NCBI GenBank assembly: GCA_022749655.1
Contig: CP094243.1
Coordinates: 3,472,001 to 3,536,000, forward strand
Direction of reading: 5' to 3'
Source: Xanthomonas phaseoli pv. phaseoli
Lineage (GTDB): Bacteria; Pseudomonadota; Gammaproteobacteria; Xanthomonadales; Xanthomonadaceae
DNA: 64,000 nt
Below are positions 35,087-44,631 of the stretch, piece after piece; position 1 is the first letter of the stretch, and every line of letters begins with the position of its first letter. The notes beneath the pieces were generated by a model that did no database searches, was not told the DNA's origin, and saw only the letters and a program-made list of their open reading frames with translations. Position numbers and translations under genes: made by a program.

Positions 35087-35713
35087 TCAGCTGTTCTTCA
35101 GCACGATCTGGTAGACCACCACACCGGCCTCGCGGCAGCGGTCGATGGCCTTTTCCAGAATCTCGAAGAACTCCTTGAGCAGGAACATCTGCAACGTGTC
35201 CAGGCGGCCGGAATAGATGTCGCGATACAGCTCCAGCATCAGCCGGTCGGCTTCGTTCTCGAGCATGCGCAGCTTGTCGTTGAGCGCGGTCATGCGGTCG
35301 ATGTTCATGTGCGGCAGGTCGGCCACCATCTCCACCACCACCGCGGCGGCCTGCTCCAGCATCGCCGCGCGCGGGGCGAAGTCGATGTGTTCAAGGTGCT
35401 TGGTCGCCAGCGAGTAGCGGTCGGCGAACTTCTCCACCTGCTTGGGAATCTTGTACAGCGCCGAGCCCAACGCCTCGATGTCTTCGCGTTCGATCGGGGT
35501 CATGAAGCTGTCCACCAGCGCCTGGCCGATCTTGTCGGAGGCGGCGCGTTCGCGCAGGCGGGCCAGCTTGAAGGCGTCCAGCGCCGGTTGGCGGTCGGAC
35601 TCGCGCATCATGGCGTGCAACGCCTTGGTGCTGTCGTAGGCGGCCTGCGCCGCTTCGTTCAGAAGCGCATAGAACTGCTTGCCGGAACCGAAGATGGTCT
35701 GCAACGAGAACAT
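35087..35713 (-). CDS. DUF47 (PhoU-like) Pit accessory protein
   Basis: A 208-residue all-helical PhoU-like protein. DUF47 proteins encoded next to pit genes are thought to regulate phosphate uptake through the carrier. The sequence opens MFSLQTIFGSGKQFYALLNE and shows ETFAD-like helices, the segment DKIGQALVDSFMTPIEREDIEAL, and a C-terminal helix ending VVVYQIVLKNS. It is the first gene of a two-gene operon with pit. Confidence 0.92.
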   Translation of the reverse strand: MFSLQTIFGSGKQFYALLNEAAQAAYDSTKALHAMMRESDRQPALDAFKLARLRERAASDKIGQALVDSFMTPIEREDIEALGSALYKIPKQVEKFADRYSLATKHLEHIDFAPRAAMLEQAAAVVVEMVADLPHMNIDRMTALNDKLRMLENEADRLMLELYRDIYSGRLDTLQMFLLKEFFEILEKAIDRCREAGVVVYQIVLKNS

Positions 35714-35982
35714 GGGTGGACAACTTCCTGCCGTCGAGGGAGAGACGGCGCCAGGCGCGAATTATGACCGTTCCATGACCTCTCTGGGTATCTCGCGCCG
35801 GGAGCGGCCTTCACATCGACATTTCCCGGCTCGAACCACCCTGGGGTTTGCTAACATGCCTGCGCGCCTTCGGGCACCCTATGGAAGACGACCCTATCCC
35901 CCGTGTTGCCGCCCGGCCTGTGCGCCCGCCGGTAGCCCCAATGCTCTCCCGCCCTCCCCTTCACTGACCGGGGAAGACGCCC

Positions 35983-37322
35983 GTGGTTGAGTTTTTGATC
36001 GTCATCGCCCTGATCGTGCTGAACGGCTTCTTCGCCATGTCGGAGATGTCGTTGATGACCTCGCGCAAGAGCCGCCTGAAGCAGATGGCCGGTTCCAGCA
36101 AGCGCGCCGCGCGGCCCTGGCACTGGCCGAAAGCCCGGAAAACTTTCTGTCCACGGTTCAGATCGGCATCACCCTGATCGGCATCCTGACCGGCGTGTTC
36201 GGCGGCGAGGCGATCGGCGAAGCCATTGCCAGCTGGCTGCAGGGGGTGTTCCCGGCCTTGGCGGGCACGTTCGAACTGGTCGGCAAGCCGCGCCCGTATT
36301 CGGTGGTGATCGGCAGCACCCTGGCGGTGGCGCTGATCACGTTCCTGACGCTGATCTTCGGCGAGCTGGTGCCCAAGCGGCTGGCGCTGCGCAATTCCGA
36401 AGACATCGCAGGCGTTGTCGCGGTGCCGATGGCCTGGCTGGCCAAGATCGCCGCGCCCGGTGTGTGGGTGCTGGCGCGCTCCACCCGGCTGGTGCTGCGC
36501 ATGTTGGGCATGGGCAAGGACGAGTCGGCCTCGGTCACCGAAGAAGAGATCCGCATGCTGGTGGCAGAAAGTCACGAGGCCGGCGTGATCGACGCGCACG
36601 AGCGCGACATGATGAATCGGGTGATGCGGTTGGGCGATCGCACCGCCGACAGCCTGATGACCCCGCGCAATCGCATCGCCTGGCTGGACGCCAACGCCGA
36701 GCCGGAACGCAATCTGCAGGTCATGCGCGAACACGAATTTTCGCGCTACCCGGTATACCGCGGCAGCGACCAGGACATTGCCGGCGTGCTGGAAGTCAAA
36801 TCGCTGGTCACGCGCATGGATGGCCACGGCGCGCACCTGTTCCAGGCGCTGCGCGACACCTTGTTCGTGTCCGAATCCACGCACGCGATGAAGCTGCTGG
36901 AGATTTTCCGCGAAGAACAGCAGTCGATGGCGCTGGTGGTGGACGAGTACGGCGAGATCCGCGGCCTGGTGACCATCAGCGACCTGATGGGCGCGGTGGT
37001 CGGCCGTCTGCAGGCGGTGGAAAATACCGACGAAGACGCGCTGGTGGTCACGCGCGCGGACGGCTCGCTGTTGATCGACGGTTCGCTGCCGGTGGAAGAA
37101 TTGCGCGAAGTGCTCGGTGCCGAACTGCCCGACGCCGACGAAGGCGATTACCACACGCTTGCGGGCCTGTGCATTTACTATTTCGGGCGCATTCCGCAGG
37201 CCGGCGAATTCTTCGATTGGGCCGGCTGGCGCATCGAGATCGTCGACCTGGACGGTGCGCGCGTGGACAAGTTGCTGCTGCGCCGGGTGGGCGACGAGGA
37301 CAACGATGACATCGTCGGGTGA
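35983..37322 (+). CDS. CorC/HlyC-like CBS-domain membrane protein, frameshifted as read
   Basis: The family is linked to magnesium and cobalt efflux. From the N-terminus come a DUF21 membrane domain of about four helices, paired CBS domains (EHEFSRYPVYRGSDQDIAGVL and LVVDEYGEIRGLVTISD) and a CorC_HlyC C-terminal domain (EGDYHTLAGLCIYYFGRIP). The GTG start gives MVEFLIVIALIVLNGFFAMSE. A single missing base near 36112 (GCGCGGCC for GCGCGCGCC) splits the frame in the first loop. Repair gives 446 residues. The overlap of 17 bp with the following ExoD-like gene suggests an operon. Confidence 0.9.
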
Positions 37323-37974
37323 CGGCAGTGCGCCGCGCGATGATGCCAGCGAGCAGATGCGCTACCGCAACGAAGGCATCCGCAGCTTGCTGGCAGCCTT
37401 CAGCGAAGGCGATCCGGACCAGGTGTTGCGCGTTCGCGAAATCTTGGCCGACCTGCAACAAAGCGCCTTCGGCGTGTTCCTGTTTCTTGCGATCCTGCCC
37501 TCGTTCATTCCGATCCCTGGCGTCGCCGGTGGCATCAGCGGACCACTGACCATCCTGATCGGGTTGCAGATGATGTGCTGCCTGCGCAAGCCGTGGGTAC
37601 CGCGCTTCATCGGTGAACGTGGGCCGCGCCGTCGGACCAGCCAACGCTTCGTGGCCAAACTGGGACCGACGCTGCAGCGCCTGGATCGCCTGCTCAAACC
37701 GCGGTTGCACGGCATGCTGGACCGGATGCCGGCGCAGCTCCTCACCGGCTTGCTACTGGTGTTGGTCGGCATCCTGCTGACGCTGCCGATTCCCTTCACC
37801 AACTATATTTTCGGCCTGATCCTGCTGCTGTTCGCGTTGGCCCTGCTCGAGCGCGACGGTGCGCTGATGCTGGTGGGCTGGGCAGCTGCGCTGATCTCGG
37901 TGGCGGTGTTCGGCGTCACCTCCGATCAGCTGGTGGACCTGGTTCGCGATTGGTGGCCGGACGCCTGGCGCTGA
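37306..37974 (+). CDS. ExoD-family membrane protein
   Basis: A 222-residue protein of the ExoD family, named after a Rhizobium locus affecting exopolysaccharide and alkali tolerance. The biochemical role is not known. Conserved features are RNEGIRSLLAAFSEGDPDQVLRVREIL, the membrane segment FGVFLFLAILPSFIPIPGVAGGISGPLTILIG, and several C-terminal membrane helices with LPIPFTNY. The ATG at 37306 lies 17 bp inside the preceding CorC-like gene, so translation is probably coupled. Confidence 0.88.
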   Translation: MTSSGDGSAPRDDASEQMRYRNEGIRSLLAAFSEGDPDQVLRVREILADLQQSAFGVFLFLAILPSFIPIPGVAGGISGPLTILIGLQMMCCLRKPWVPRFIGERGPRRRTSQRFVAKLGPTLQRLDRLLKPRLHGMLDRMPAQLLTGLLLVLVGILLTLPIPFTNYIFGLILLLFALALLERDGALMLVGWAAALISVAVFGVTSDQLVDLVRDWWPDAWR

Positions 37975-38008
37975 GCGCAGCGCGTCCGGCGCGTCGTCTT
38001 CGACGCAG

Positions 38009-38509
38009 TTACTTCAGGTCGACCACGCGGTTGTCCGACAGGCTCCCGGTATCGTCGGTGACCGCCGTCATCACGAAATACAGCGCCTTGCCGAGCAGGC
38101 CGCTGGGGCCGTCCCAGTATTCGGCCGATTCGGCACGCACGTGGATCAAGCGCAGGTTCGGGTCGTCCTTGCCGCCCGGGAAGAACACCTTCATCGCCGG
38201 CGACCACAGCTCATCGATCTTGGTGCGGTCGTGGACCACGCGCGCGGTGCCGGCCACCGAGACATACGTGTTCTTCGAGGCCGACGCATAGGCCACGTTG
38301 ACACGCGGATCGGCGGCGATTTCCGCGACTTTCGGGCTGTCGGCGGCGGTGGCAAACCACAGGTCGCCGTCGAACTCGACTTCCTGCGTGCCCAGCGGGC
38401 GGCTCACCAGTTTGCCATCGGCCGAGACGGTAGTGAACATCGCGATGTCCACTCCCCGAATCAATTCGGCCAACTGCCTGATGCTCTCGCTGCGTTCCTG
38501 AAATTGCAT
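38009..38509 (-). CDS. General stress protein 26-like flavin-binding protein
   Basis: A 166-residue split-barrel protein of the pyridoxamine-phosphate-oxidase-like superfamily. A Xanthomonas citri homologue has been shown to bind flavin and is linked to stress during infection. Visible features are FTTVSADGKLVSRPLGTQEVEFDGDLWFAT, NVAYASASKNTYVSVAGTARVV and the C-terminal WDGPSGLLGKALYFVMTAVT. It stands alone, convergent with the ExoD-like gene with 34 bp between the stops. Confidence 0.9.
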   Translation of the reverse strand: MQFQERSESIRQLAELIRGVDIAMFTTVSADGKLVSRPLGTQEVEFDGDLWFATAADSPKVAEIAADPRVNVAYASASKNTYVSVAGTARVVHDRTKIDELWSPAMKVFFPGGKDDPNLRLIHVRAESAEYWDGPSGLLGKALYFVMTAVTDDTGSLSDNRVVDLK

Positions 38510-38569
38510 GCTGGTCTTCCCAATGGATGTGCATGCATCACAGCGGATCGCCGCGCAAAGCGGCGTGAA

Positions 38570-39573
38570 TCACGCCAAGGTCACGTCCAGCTCGCGGCAC
38601 GCGGCCGCGGCGATTTCGAAAGAGCGCAGACGCGCGGTGTGGTCGTAGATGTTGGCGGTGAACAACAGCTCGTCGGGCGTGTGGCGCTCGATGAACTCGG
38701 CCACGCCGCGCGCAATCTGCTCGGCATCGCCCAGTACCGTGCAGGCCAGTGCACGCTCCACCCCGGCACGCTCATGCGGCTGCCAGAAGCTGTCGATATC
38801 GTCGATGGGCGGCGGAATCTTGCCTGGCTTGCCGCGACGCAGATTGACGAAGCTCTGCTGCTGGGTGGTGAACAGACGCCGTGCCTGCGCGTGCGTGTCG
38901 GCCGCCACCACATTCAGGGCCAGCATCACGTGCGGCCTAGCGAGCTGTGCGGACGGGCGGAATTCGCGGCGATAGATCGCCACCGCTTCGTCCATGGCAT
39001 CGGGCGCGAAATGCGAAGCGAACGCGAACGACAGACCCATCGCGGCGGCAAGGCGTGCACTGAACAGGCTCGACCCCAGCAGCCACACCGGCACTTCCAG
39101 CCCGGCGCCGGGCACCGCCTGTACCAGTTGCCCCGGCACCGCCGGCGCGAAATAGCGCATCAATTCGGCCACGTCCTGCGGAAAGTGATCGGCGCTGTCG
39201 AAATAGCGCCGCAAGGCGCGTGCGGTGGGCTGATCGGTACCCGGGGCACGGCCCAGGCCAAGGTCGATGCGCTGCGGATACAACGAGGCCAGCGTGCCGA
39301 ACTGTTCGGCCACCTGCAGCGGTGCGTGGTTGGGCAACATGATGCCGCCGGCACCCACGCGAATGGTCTTGGTGCGCCGCCGGCGACGTGACCGATCAGC
39401 ACGGCGGTGGCGGCGCTGGCGATGCCTGGCATGTTGTGGTGTTCGGCCAGCCAGTAGCGCTGATAGCCCCAACGCTCGGCGTGCTGGGCCAGATCGAGCA
39501 TGTTGGCGAAGGCGTGGGTGGTGTCGCTGCCTTCGCAGACCGGCGCCAGATCGAGCACGGAAATGGGGGTCAT
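38570..39573 (-). CDS. LLM-class flavin-dependent monooxygenase, frameshifted as read
   Basis: A luciferase-like TIM-barrel protein (LuxA-like subgroup with the [11 protein letters not shown] motif) of unknown substrate. It starts [20 protein letters not shown] at 39573. Family segments are [39 protein letters not shown], and [16 protein letters not shown]. The N-terminal 75 residues and the rest are in different frames. One missing C near 39374 would join them into about 334 residues, the family length. It diverges from the MFS gene. Confidence 0.88.
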
Positions 39574-39922
39574 CGAATGACTCCGGGAAGAGTGATATGC
39601 CAGAGATGGGGCTGGCCCGGCGGCATTGCCAGCGGCTTGTTGGGTGCCGTGAGGGATTACAGCATTCCAGCAGTCGGACAACGCATCGGGCGTACGGCCC
39701 TGCCCGACTCGCGACAGCAGCGTTGTTGAGCTTGCTGCCGGCAGGGGCGCTGCGGTTGCGGCTGCGGTGCAGCGCGCTGTTCCTTGGTCGGCGGGGCGCA
39801 CCTTGAATACCCAATGCCCTCCCGCGACAGACGAACGCATCGACTGCGCGACGAAGCGCGCCCGCTGTGGCATCCGGACGCTGGCTATGATGACGCCGCC
39901 CTGTTCGCGCCTATGCCTGCCC
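39574..39922. other. Divergent promoter region, no gene seen
   Basis: These 349 bp between the monooxygenase and the MFS gene contain no supported gene. The region must carry both promoters. I could not recognise a regulator-binding palindrome. Confidence 0.4.
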
Positions 39923-41340
39923 ATGTCTTCGAGTCCTTTAGCGCCCCCCGAACAGCCCTCGGCTTCGGCGCAGATCGCCGCCCGGATCGAGCGGCTGCCG
40001 GCCAGCGCCACGCTGTGGCGGTTGGTGGGGCTGCTGGCGCTGGGCGGGTTCTTCGAGTTGTACGACCTGTTCCAGACCGCCTACATCAGCCCCGGGCTGA
40101 TTGGCGACGGCATTTTTGCCAGTGGCGCGGACGGGGCGTTCGGCATGTCCGATCAGGCCGCATTCGCGGCGGCCACCTTCCTTGGGCTGTTTGTCGGTGC
40201 CGCGCTATTGAGCCCGTTTGCCGACCGGTTCGGGCGTCGCCCGGTGTTTACCTTCGCCTTGATCTGGTACACCGCGGCGACCGTGGCGATGGGTCTGCAG
40301 AGCACTGCCAGCGGTGTGATCGTGCTGCGCTTTGTGGTCGGTATCGGGTTGGGAATCGAACTGGTCACCATCGATACGTATCTGTCCGAACTGGTACCGC
40401 GGCACATGCGCAGTGCGGCGTTTGCATTTGCATTTTTCGTGCAATTTCTGGCGGTCCCCACGGTCGCGCTGACCGCATGGATGTTGGTGCCGTCCGCGCC
40501 GCTGGGGGTGAGCGGCTGGCGCTGGGTGGTATTGCTCAGCGGCGCGTTCGCGCTGGCGATCTGGTGGCTGCGCAGCCGCTTGCCGGAATCGGCGCGCTGG
40601 CTGGCCGCACACGGCCGCCATGCGGAAGCCGATGCAGTGGTGACCGAACTGGAAGCGCGCTGCACGCGCGATGTGGGTGCGCCACTGCCCGCACCGCAGG
40701 CGGCCACACCCGCGCCGGCCGGTGTGATGCCCAGCACGCCACTGTGGCGTGCGCCGTATCGCGGGCGCATCGGCATGTTGATCGTCTTCCATGTCTTTCA
40801 GGCGATCGGCTTCTTCGGTTTCGGCAACTGGTTGCCTGCGCTGATCTCGGCGCAAGGCACCGGGGCCGGGGTAACCAAAAGCCTGGCCTACGCGTTTGCG
40901 ATCTCGTTGGCCTACCCGCTGGCGCCGTTGCTGCTGCTGCGTTTTGCGCAGCGCTGGGAAAACAAATGGCAGATCACCGCATCGGCGCTGGGCGCTGTTC
41001 TGTTTGGCGGGCTGTTTGCGTTGCAGCATCAGGCCGTCGGCATGGTGCTGTGCGGGGCGATGGTCGCGTTCTGCAACGCGTGGATGAGCTTTGCCTATCA
41101 CGGCTATCAGGCCGAGCTGTTCCCGACCGGCCTGCGTGCCCGTGCCGTGGGCTTTGCTACTCCTTCAGTCGCCTGTCCACGGCGGTGAGCAGCGTGCTGA
41201 TCGGCTGGTTGCTGACGCAGGTTGGCAGCCATGGGGTGCTGGCCTTCATCGCGCTCAGCATGTCGATCGTGGCAAGCGTGATTGCCGCATTCGGGCCGCG
41301 CACGCGCAATCGGACACTGGAAGACATTGCAGGTGAGTGA
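39923..41340 (+). CDS. MFS metabolite/H+ symporter, frameshifted as read
   Basis: A 12-helix major facilitator of the sugar-porter/aromatic-acid type. The loop 2-3 motif reads [11 protein letters not shown], and the helix 6 end reads [17 protein letters not shown], both as in NiaP- and ShiA-like proteins. The substrate is not clear. It starts [15 protein letters not shown]. The last two helices ([17 protein letters not shown] onward) are in another frame because one T is missing at 41153-41155. Repair gives 472 residues. It stands alone before the accessory cluster. Confidence 0.87.
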
Positions 41341-41510
41341 GGATGATGAAACGCCCGCGCAAACGCCAGGCGTGTAAGCCACTGTGTTAGGTGGGAATTG
41401 GCGCACCTCGGTGCGTGCCTGGCAACGGCCGCGGCTCTGTCAGCAATAGCGGATCAGGCAGCAGCCGGCGGATCTGATCCGCCACCGCTCCATCGCCACA
41501 AGCCGTTGCG

Positions 41511-43280
41511 TCACCCTCTACCCCGGGGTGATTGCCCCGACTGGTTGCCAGCCGATGACGCGTCATCGTGCGCTGTGCGTTGCCAGTTCCCCGTGCCGGC
41601 GTGTCCCGTTTCGAGAGGTGCGCTGCCCAGTGTCACCGTACGGTCTGCCACCGCGGCCAGGCTGGTGCGATGCGACACCACCACCAGCGCGCTTTGCGGC
41701 AGGCGTGCGCGCAGGGTGCTCAGCACCTGATGTTCGGCATCGGCATCCAGGGCGCTGGTTGCTTCATCCAGGACGGCCAGCGTCGGTCGACGCAGCAACA
41801 CCTGCGCCAGCAGCAGGCGTTGCAACTCGCCGCCGGACAGGCGCCCGCCCTGCGCATGAATCGGCGTGTCCAGACCGTGCGCATCGCGCTGCAGCCGTGC
41901 ACACAGGCCGACATCCGCAAGCGTCTCCCACATGCGTGCATCAGAGGCATCGGGCAGCGCCCACTGCAGGCACTCGCGCACTGTGTGCTGCCAAGGCCGC
42001 ACGCCCTGGCCGATGTAGGCGCTGTGCCGCACCAGATGCCGATACGCGGAGAACGTCAGCCGACGTCCGCCCATGTGCGCCACGAACTGCGCCGGCGGCG
42101 TCTGGCCGGAGAGCACATCCATCAGACTGCTCTTGCCCACGCCGGAAGCACCGACCACCAGGGTCATCCGGCCTGGAACCAGCAATATCGATTCGATCGC
42201 GCGTTGGGGCAGCGGCAACGCCAGCCCGATGTGTTCGATATGCAGCGCAGCCGGCAGTGGTTCGGCCATTGTTTCCGGGACATGTACCCGCGCAGCCCCC
42301 AGGTCGACATAGCGGCGCCACAGCTGCAGCGCCGGCCACGCAGAACGCAACTGCTGAAGACTCTGCCGCGTGGTGACCAGGTACGGCAACAGACGGCCGA
42401 GCAACAGACTGACGGTGATCAGCGCAGCACGATCGCCCTCCTGCCATCGATTGGCCAGCACCAAAATGCCGGCGATGACGATTACCGCAGTAAGTTCCAG
42501 CAGCAGGCGGCTGCCGGCGACAAGTGCTTGCTGTTGCGCATACCCGTGCCCCAGTCGCGCGGAAATGCGCTCGTAATGGCGGGTTTCGAGGTCTTCGCGC
42601 TGAAACGAGCGCACGTGGCGCAGGCGACGCGGAAAATCTTCGCTCAGCCAGAACAGCTGGGTCATGTCCGCCACGTACGCGCGGCTGATGCGTGCCTGTG
42701 CGCGACTGCTGGAGAAGCGCAGACCCAACCAGGCCAGCACCGCCAGCAATGGGGCGCTGATCAACAGCGCAGGTGCGATCAGCACCGCGATGCACAGGCT
42801 CACCAGTGCAGTGATGGCCGCGACCAGCAGCTGCAGCACGGCGCTGAAGCCTTGCGTGGCGATCTCGATGTTGTACGTGAGCACGTTGGCGATTTCTGCC
42901 GAGCTTGCCCCGGACAAGGCCGGCAATGGCGCATCGATCAATGCCGCATGCACGCGTGCGCGCAGGCCGATGGCATAGCGGCTGGTCAACTGCGCGGCCA
43001 GCCGTGCGCTCTGCCAACGCAGCACGGCAAACAGCAGGCTCACCGCAATGAACACGCACGCCTGCATCGCCAGCCCGCCCGGCAAGGCCAGGCGATAGCC
43101 CGCCAGTTGCACGCTGTGACCTGGCTGCACCAGCGGCAGTAGACACACCGCCACCACGCTGCCGGCCAACGCGGCAACCAGCGACAAGGCGACGTAAAGT
43201 GCAATCGCCGGCATGTCTGCCGGCACCAGAGTGCTCGCGAACTGGTGCAATACCGCGCACATGCGCCGGCCGTCGGTCAT
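41511..43280 (-). CDS. ABC transporter, fused membrane and ATPase domains
   Basis: A 589-residue half-transporter of the ABCB/CydC-like type. About six membrane helices occupy the first 300 residues. The ATPase domain shows the Walker A motif GASGVGKSS (about 377-385), signature LSGGE (about 481-485), Walker B LAVLDEATSALD (D near 505) and the switch SHRTS. The tail after the ATPase domain is polar and unstructured. It may export a small product or act as a heterodimer. The ATG at 43280 lies 10 bp after the stop of a 28-codon ORF that itself overlaps the HPr-kinase-like gene, so all three should be translated from one message. Confidence 0.88.
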   Translation of the reverse strand: MTDGRRMCAVLHQFASTLVPADMPAIALYVALSLVAALAGSVVAVCLLPLVQPGHSVQLAGYRLALPGGLAMQACVFIAVSLLFAVLRWQSARLAAQLTSRYAIGLRARVHAALIDAPLPALSGASSAEIANVLTYNIEIATQGFSAVLQLLVAAITALVSLCIAVLIAPALLISAPLLAVLAWLGLRFSSSRAQARISRAYVADMTQLFWLSEDFPRRLRHVRSFQREDLETRHYERISARLGHGYAQQQALVAGSRLLLELTAVIVIAGILVLANRWQEGDRAALITVSLLLGRLLPYLVTTRQSLQQLRSAWPALQLWRRYVDLGAARVHVPETMAEPLPAALHIEHIGLALPLPQRAIESILLVPGRMTLVVGASGVGKSSLMDVLSGQTPPAQFVAHMGGRRLTFSAYRHLVRHSAYIGQGVRPWQHTVRECLQWALPDASDARMWETLADVGLCARLQRDAHGLDTPIHAQGGRLSGGELQRLLLAQVLLRRPTLAVLDEATSALDADAEHQVLSTLRARLPQSALVVVSHRTSLAAVADRTVTLGSAPLETGHAGTGNWQRTAHDDASSAGNQSGQSPRGRG

Positions 43281-43290
43281 CGCCAGCCGC

Positions 43291-43377
43291 TCATGCGTGC
43301 GCAACCTGCAGGCGCTGGCGCGCGATGAGGATCTGCCGGCCGATGGCGTTCCAGCACGCTTGCAGACAACCACTCAT
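43291..43377 (-). CDS. 28-residue coupled small ORF
   Basis: I do not recognise this peptide. The ATG overlaps the stop of the HPr-kinase-like gene as ATGA, and the ORF ends 10 bp before the ABC transporter start. The peptide begins MSGCLQACWNAIGRQ, with two cysteines at positions 4 and 8 and a tryptophan at 9, and continues as an Arg/Gln-rich amphipathic stretch ending in VAHA. It could be a genuine microprotein, a processed precursor or merely a translational-coupling ORF. Placement is the only support. Confidence 0.4.
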   Translation of the reverse strand: MSGCLQACWNAIGRQILIARQRLQVAHA

Positions 43378-44318
43378 TGCAACAGCTGCAGCAGCGCATC
43401 CACCGATGCCTGCGGATGCGTGCCGCGGTGCAAGGTGAACATGCCGATGCGCTGCACCTGTTCGACAAAGCGCTGCCAGCCGGGCTGACAGGCGGCGTAG
43501 GGTTGATCGTGGGCCAGGCAGGCGGCGACGTGCTCGCCAGGCACCGCGATCAGGCGCTGTGCCGATGCGATGGCAGGCTTCCTGGACACCATCACGACCG
43601 CATGCAACTGCATGGGCTTGGGCGCGAGATGCGCGTGGCGATGGCGGAGATCGACCTCGAATTTTTCTACGCCGCTGCGGCGCCGGATCACTGGCGATGC
43701 GCTGATCCACGCACGCGTGGGCGCATCGACCAGGCCCAGCGCTTCGGCACGCAGGTGCAGGAAATTGGCCACACCGGTGGTGAGCAGGCTATCGGGTGCC
43801 ACAAAGACACCGTCTTCGGCGACAACGTCCAGCCCATGCAACAGGCTGTGCAAGACCAAGGTCGATTTGCCCGCACCGCTGGCGCCAAGCAGTAACACGC
43901 TGCGTCCGCGGTGCCCCACACAAGCACCATGCAGTGGCACCAGCCCAATGCCGCGCGCAGCCAGCAGGAACACGGCGAATTCGATCAATTCGTAACGTAC
44001 GTGATACGCGTGGGCAAGCATGTCCTCGGACACCACCAGCATCGCGCGGCGCTGTGGCACCGAGAGCATCAGGTAATTGCAGGCGTCCATGACACCACAC
44101 AGCAGGCCGCCGCTGGCGTGCGTGCGCACCGGTGGCGGCTCGGCATCGGTGCGGCCCGGCGCACGCGGCAGCAGGTCCAGCGTGACATGAAATTCCGGAG
44201 CGCCCGGCAGCCGATGCGCAGGCAAACCCGCGTAGGCGGCATCGACAAGCGCCAACAATGCTTGGCTATCGCTCTGGAAATGGAACAGCGCCCCGAGAAT
44301 CTGCCGGCGCACGCCCAA
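43374..44318 (-). CDS. HPr kinase/phosphorylase-like protein
   Basis: A P-loop protein related to HPr kinase, 314 residues. An N-terminal half of about 120 residues precedes the kinase-like core GACVGHRGRSVLLLGASGAGKST (Walker A 145-153) and the segment DVVAEDGVFVAP. Such HprK-related proteins are encoded in lasso-peptide, exosortase and other tailoring clusters. In paeninodin-type lasso clusters the homologue phosphorylates the peptide C-terminus, so a serine- or hydroxyl-phosphorylating role is possible here. No ATG fits. TTG (44318) is the first usable start and GTG (44312) the next, so the N-terminus is uncertain. It is the first gene of an hprK-like/28-aa/ABC transcript. Confidence 0.8.
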   Translation of the reverse strand: MGVRRQILGALFHFQSDSQALLALVDAAYAGLPAHRLPGAPEFHVTLDLLPRAPGRTDAEPPPVRTHASGGLLCGVMDACNYLMLSVPQRRAMLVVSEDMLAHAYHVRYELIEFAVFLLAARGIGLVPLHGACVGHRGRSVLLLGASGAGKSTLVLHSLLHGLDVVAEDGVFVAPDSLLTTGVANFLHLRAEALGLVDAPTRAWISASPVIRRRSGVEKFEVDLRHRHAHLAPKPMQLHAVVMVSRKPAIASAQRLIAVPGEHVAACLAHDQPYAACQPGWQRFVEQVQRIGMFTLHRGTHPQASVDALLQLLQ

Positions 44319-44631
44319 CCGCCGCGGACGATGTTCGCCGAACGGATCTGCCGCTACGGCTGCCTGTGTGGCGATGGCAGCGGAGCGGAGCCATCGCTCA
44401 ACGACGTGTGTTGCGCCCGTGCAGCCGACTGCGGCATGCCTTCATCCGATGCATTGAATCAGCCGATGGGTGCCGCGTTTTAGCAGAAAGGTTGCCTCGC
44501 CCAAGCCGTGCCCGCATGCAACGCGACGCAACCAAAGCCCCATGCATGCGCACCTACTGCCGAGCCGAATGCCGGTACCTGCGCACGCCGCTGCTGCGCC
44601 CGCCTGGCGAGAGAACGAGAGCCTTGTGCAG
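44319..44631. other. Divergent region between the HPr-kinase-like and radical SAM genes
   Basis: These 313 bp separate two divergent transcripts. I found only very short ORFs, including an 18-codon one that starts MHRMKACRSRLH on the minus strand. None has a convincing ribosome-binding site. Promoters for both transcripts should be here. Confidence 0.4.

Noticed and set aside
41511..44318. A lasso-peptide biosynthetic cluster because of the HprK-like kinase and ABC transporter
   Set aside because: There is no asparagine-synthetase-like cyclase, no transglutaminase-like protease, no RRE protein and no recognisable precursor with a threonine penultimate to the core. Only parts of that machinery are shared.
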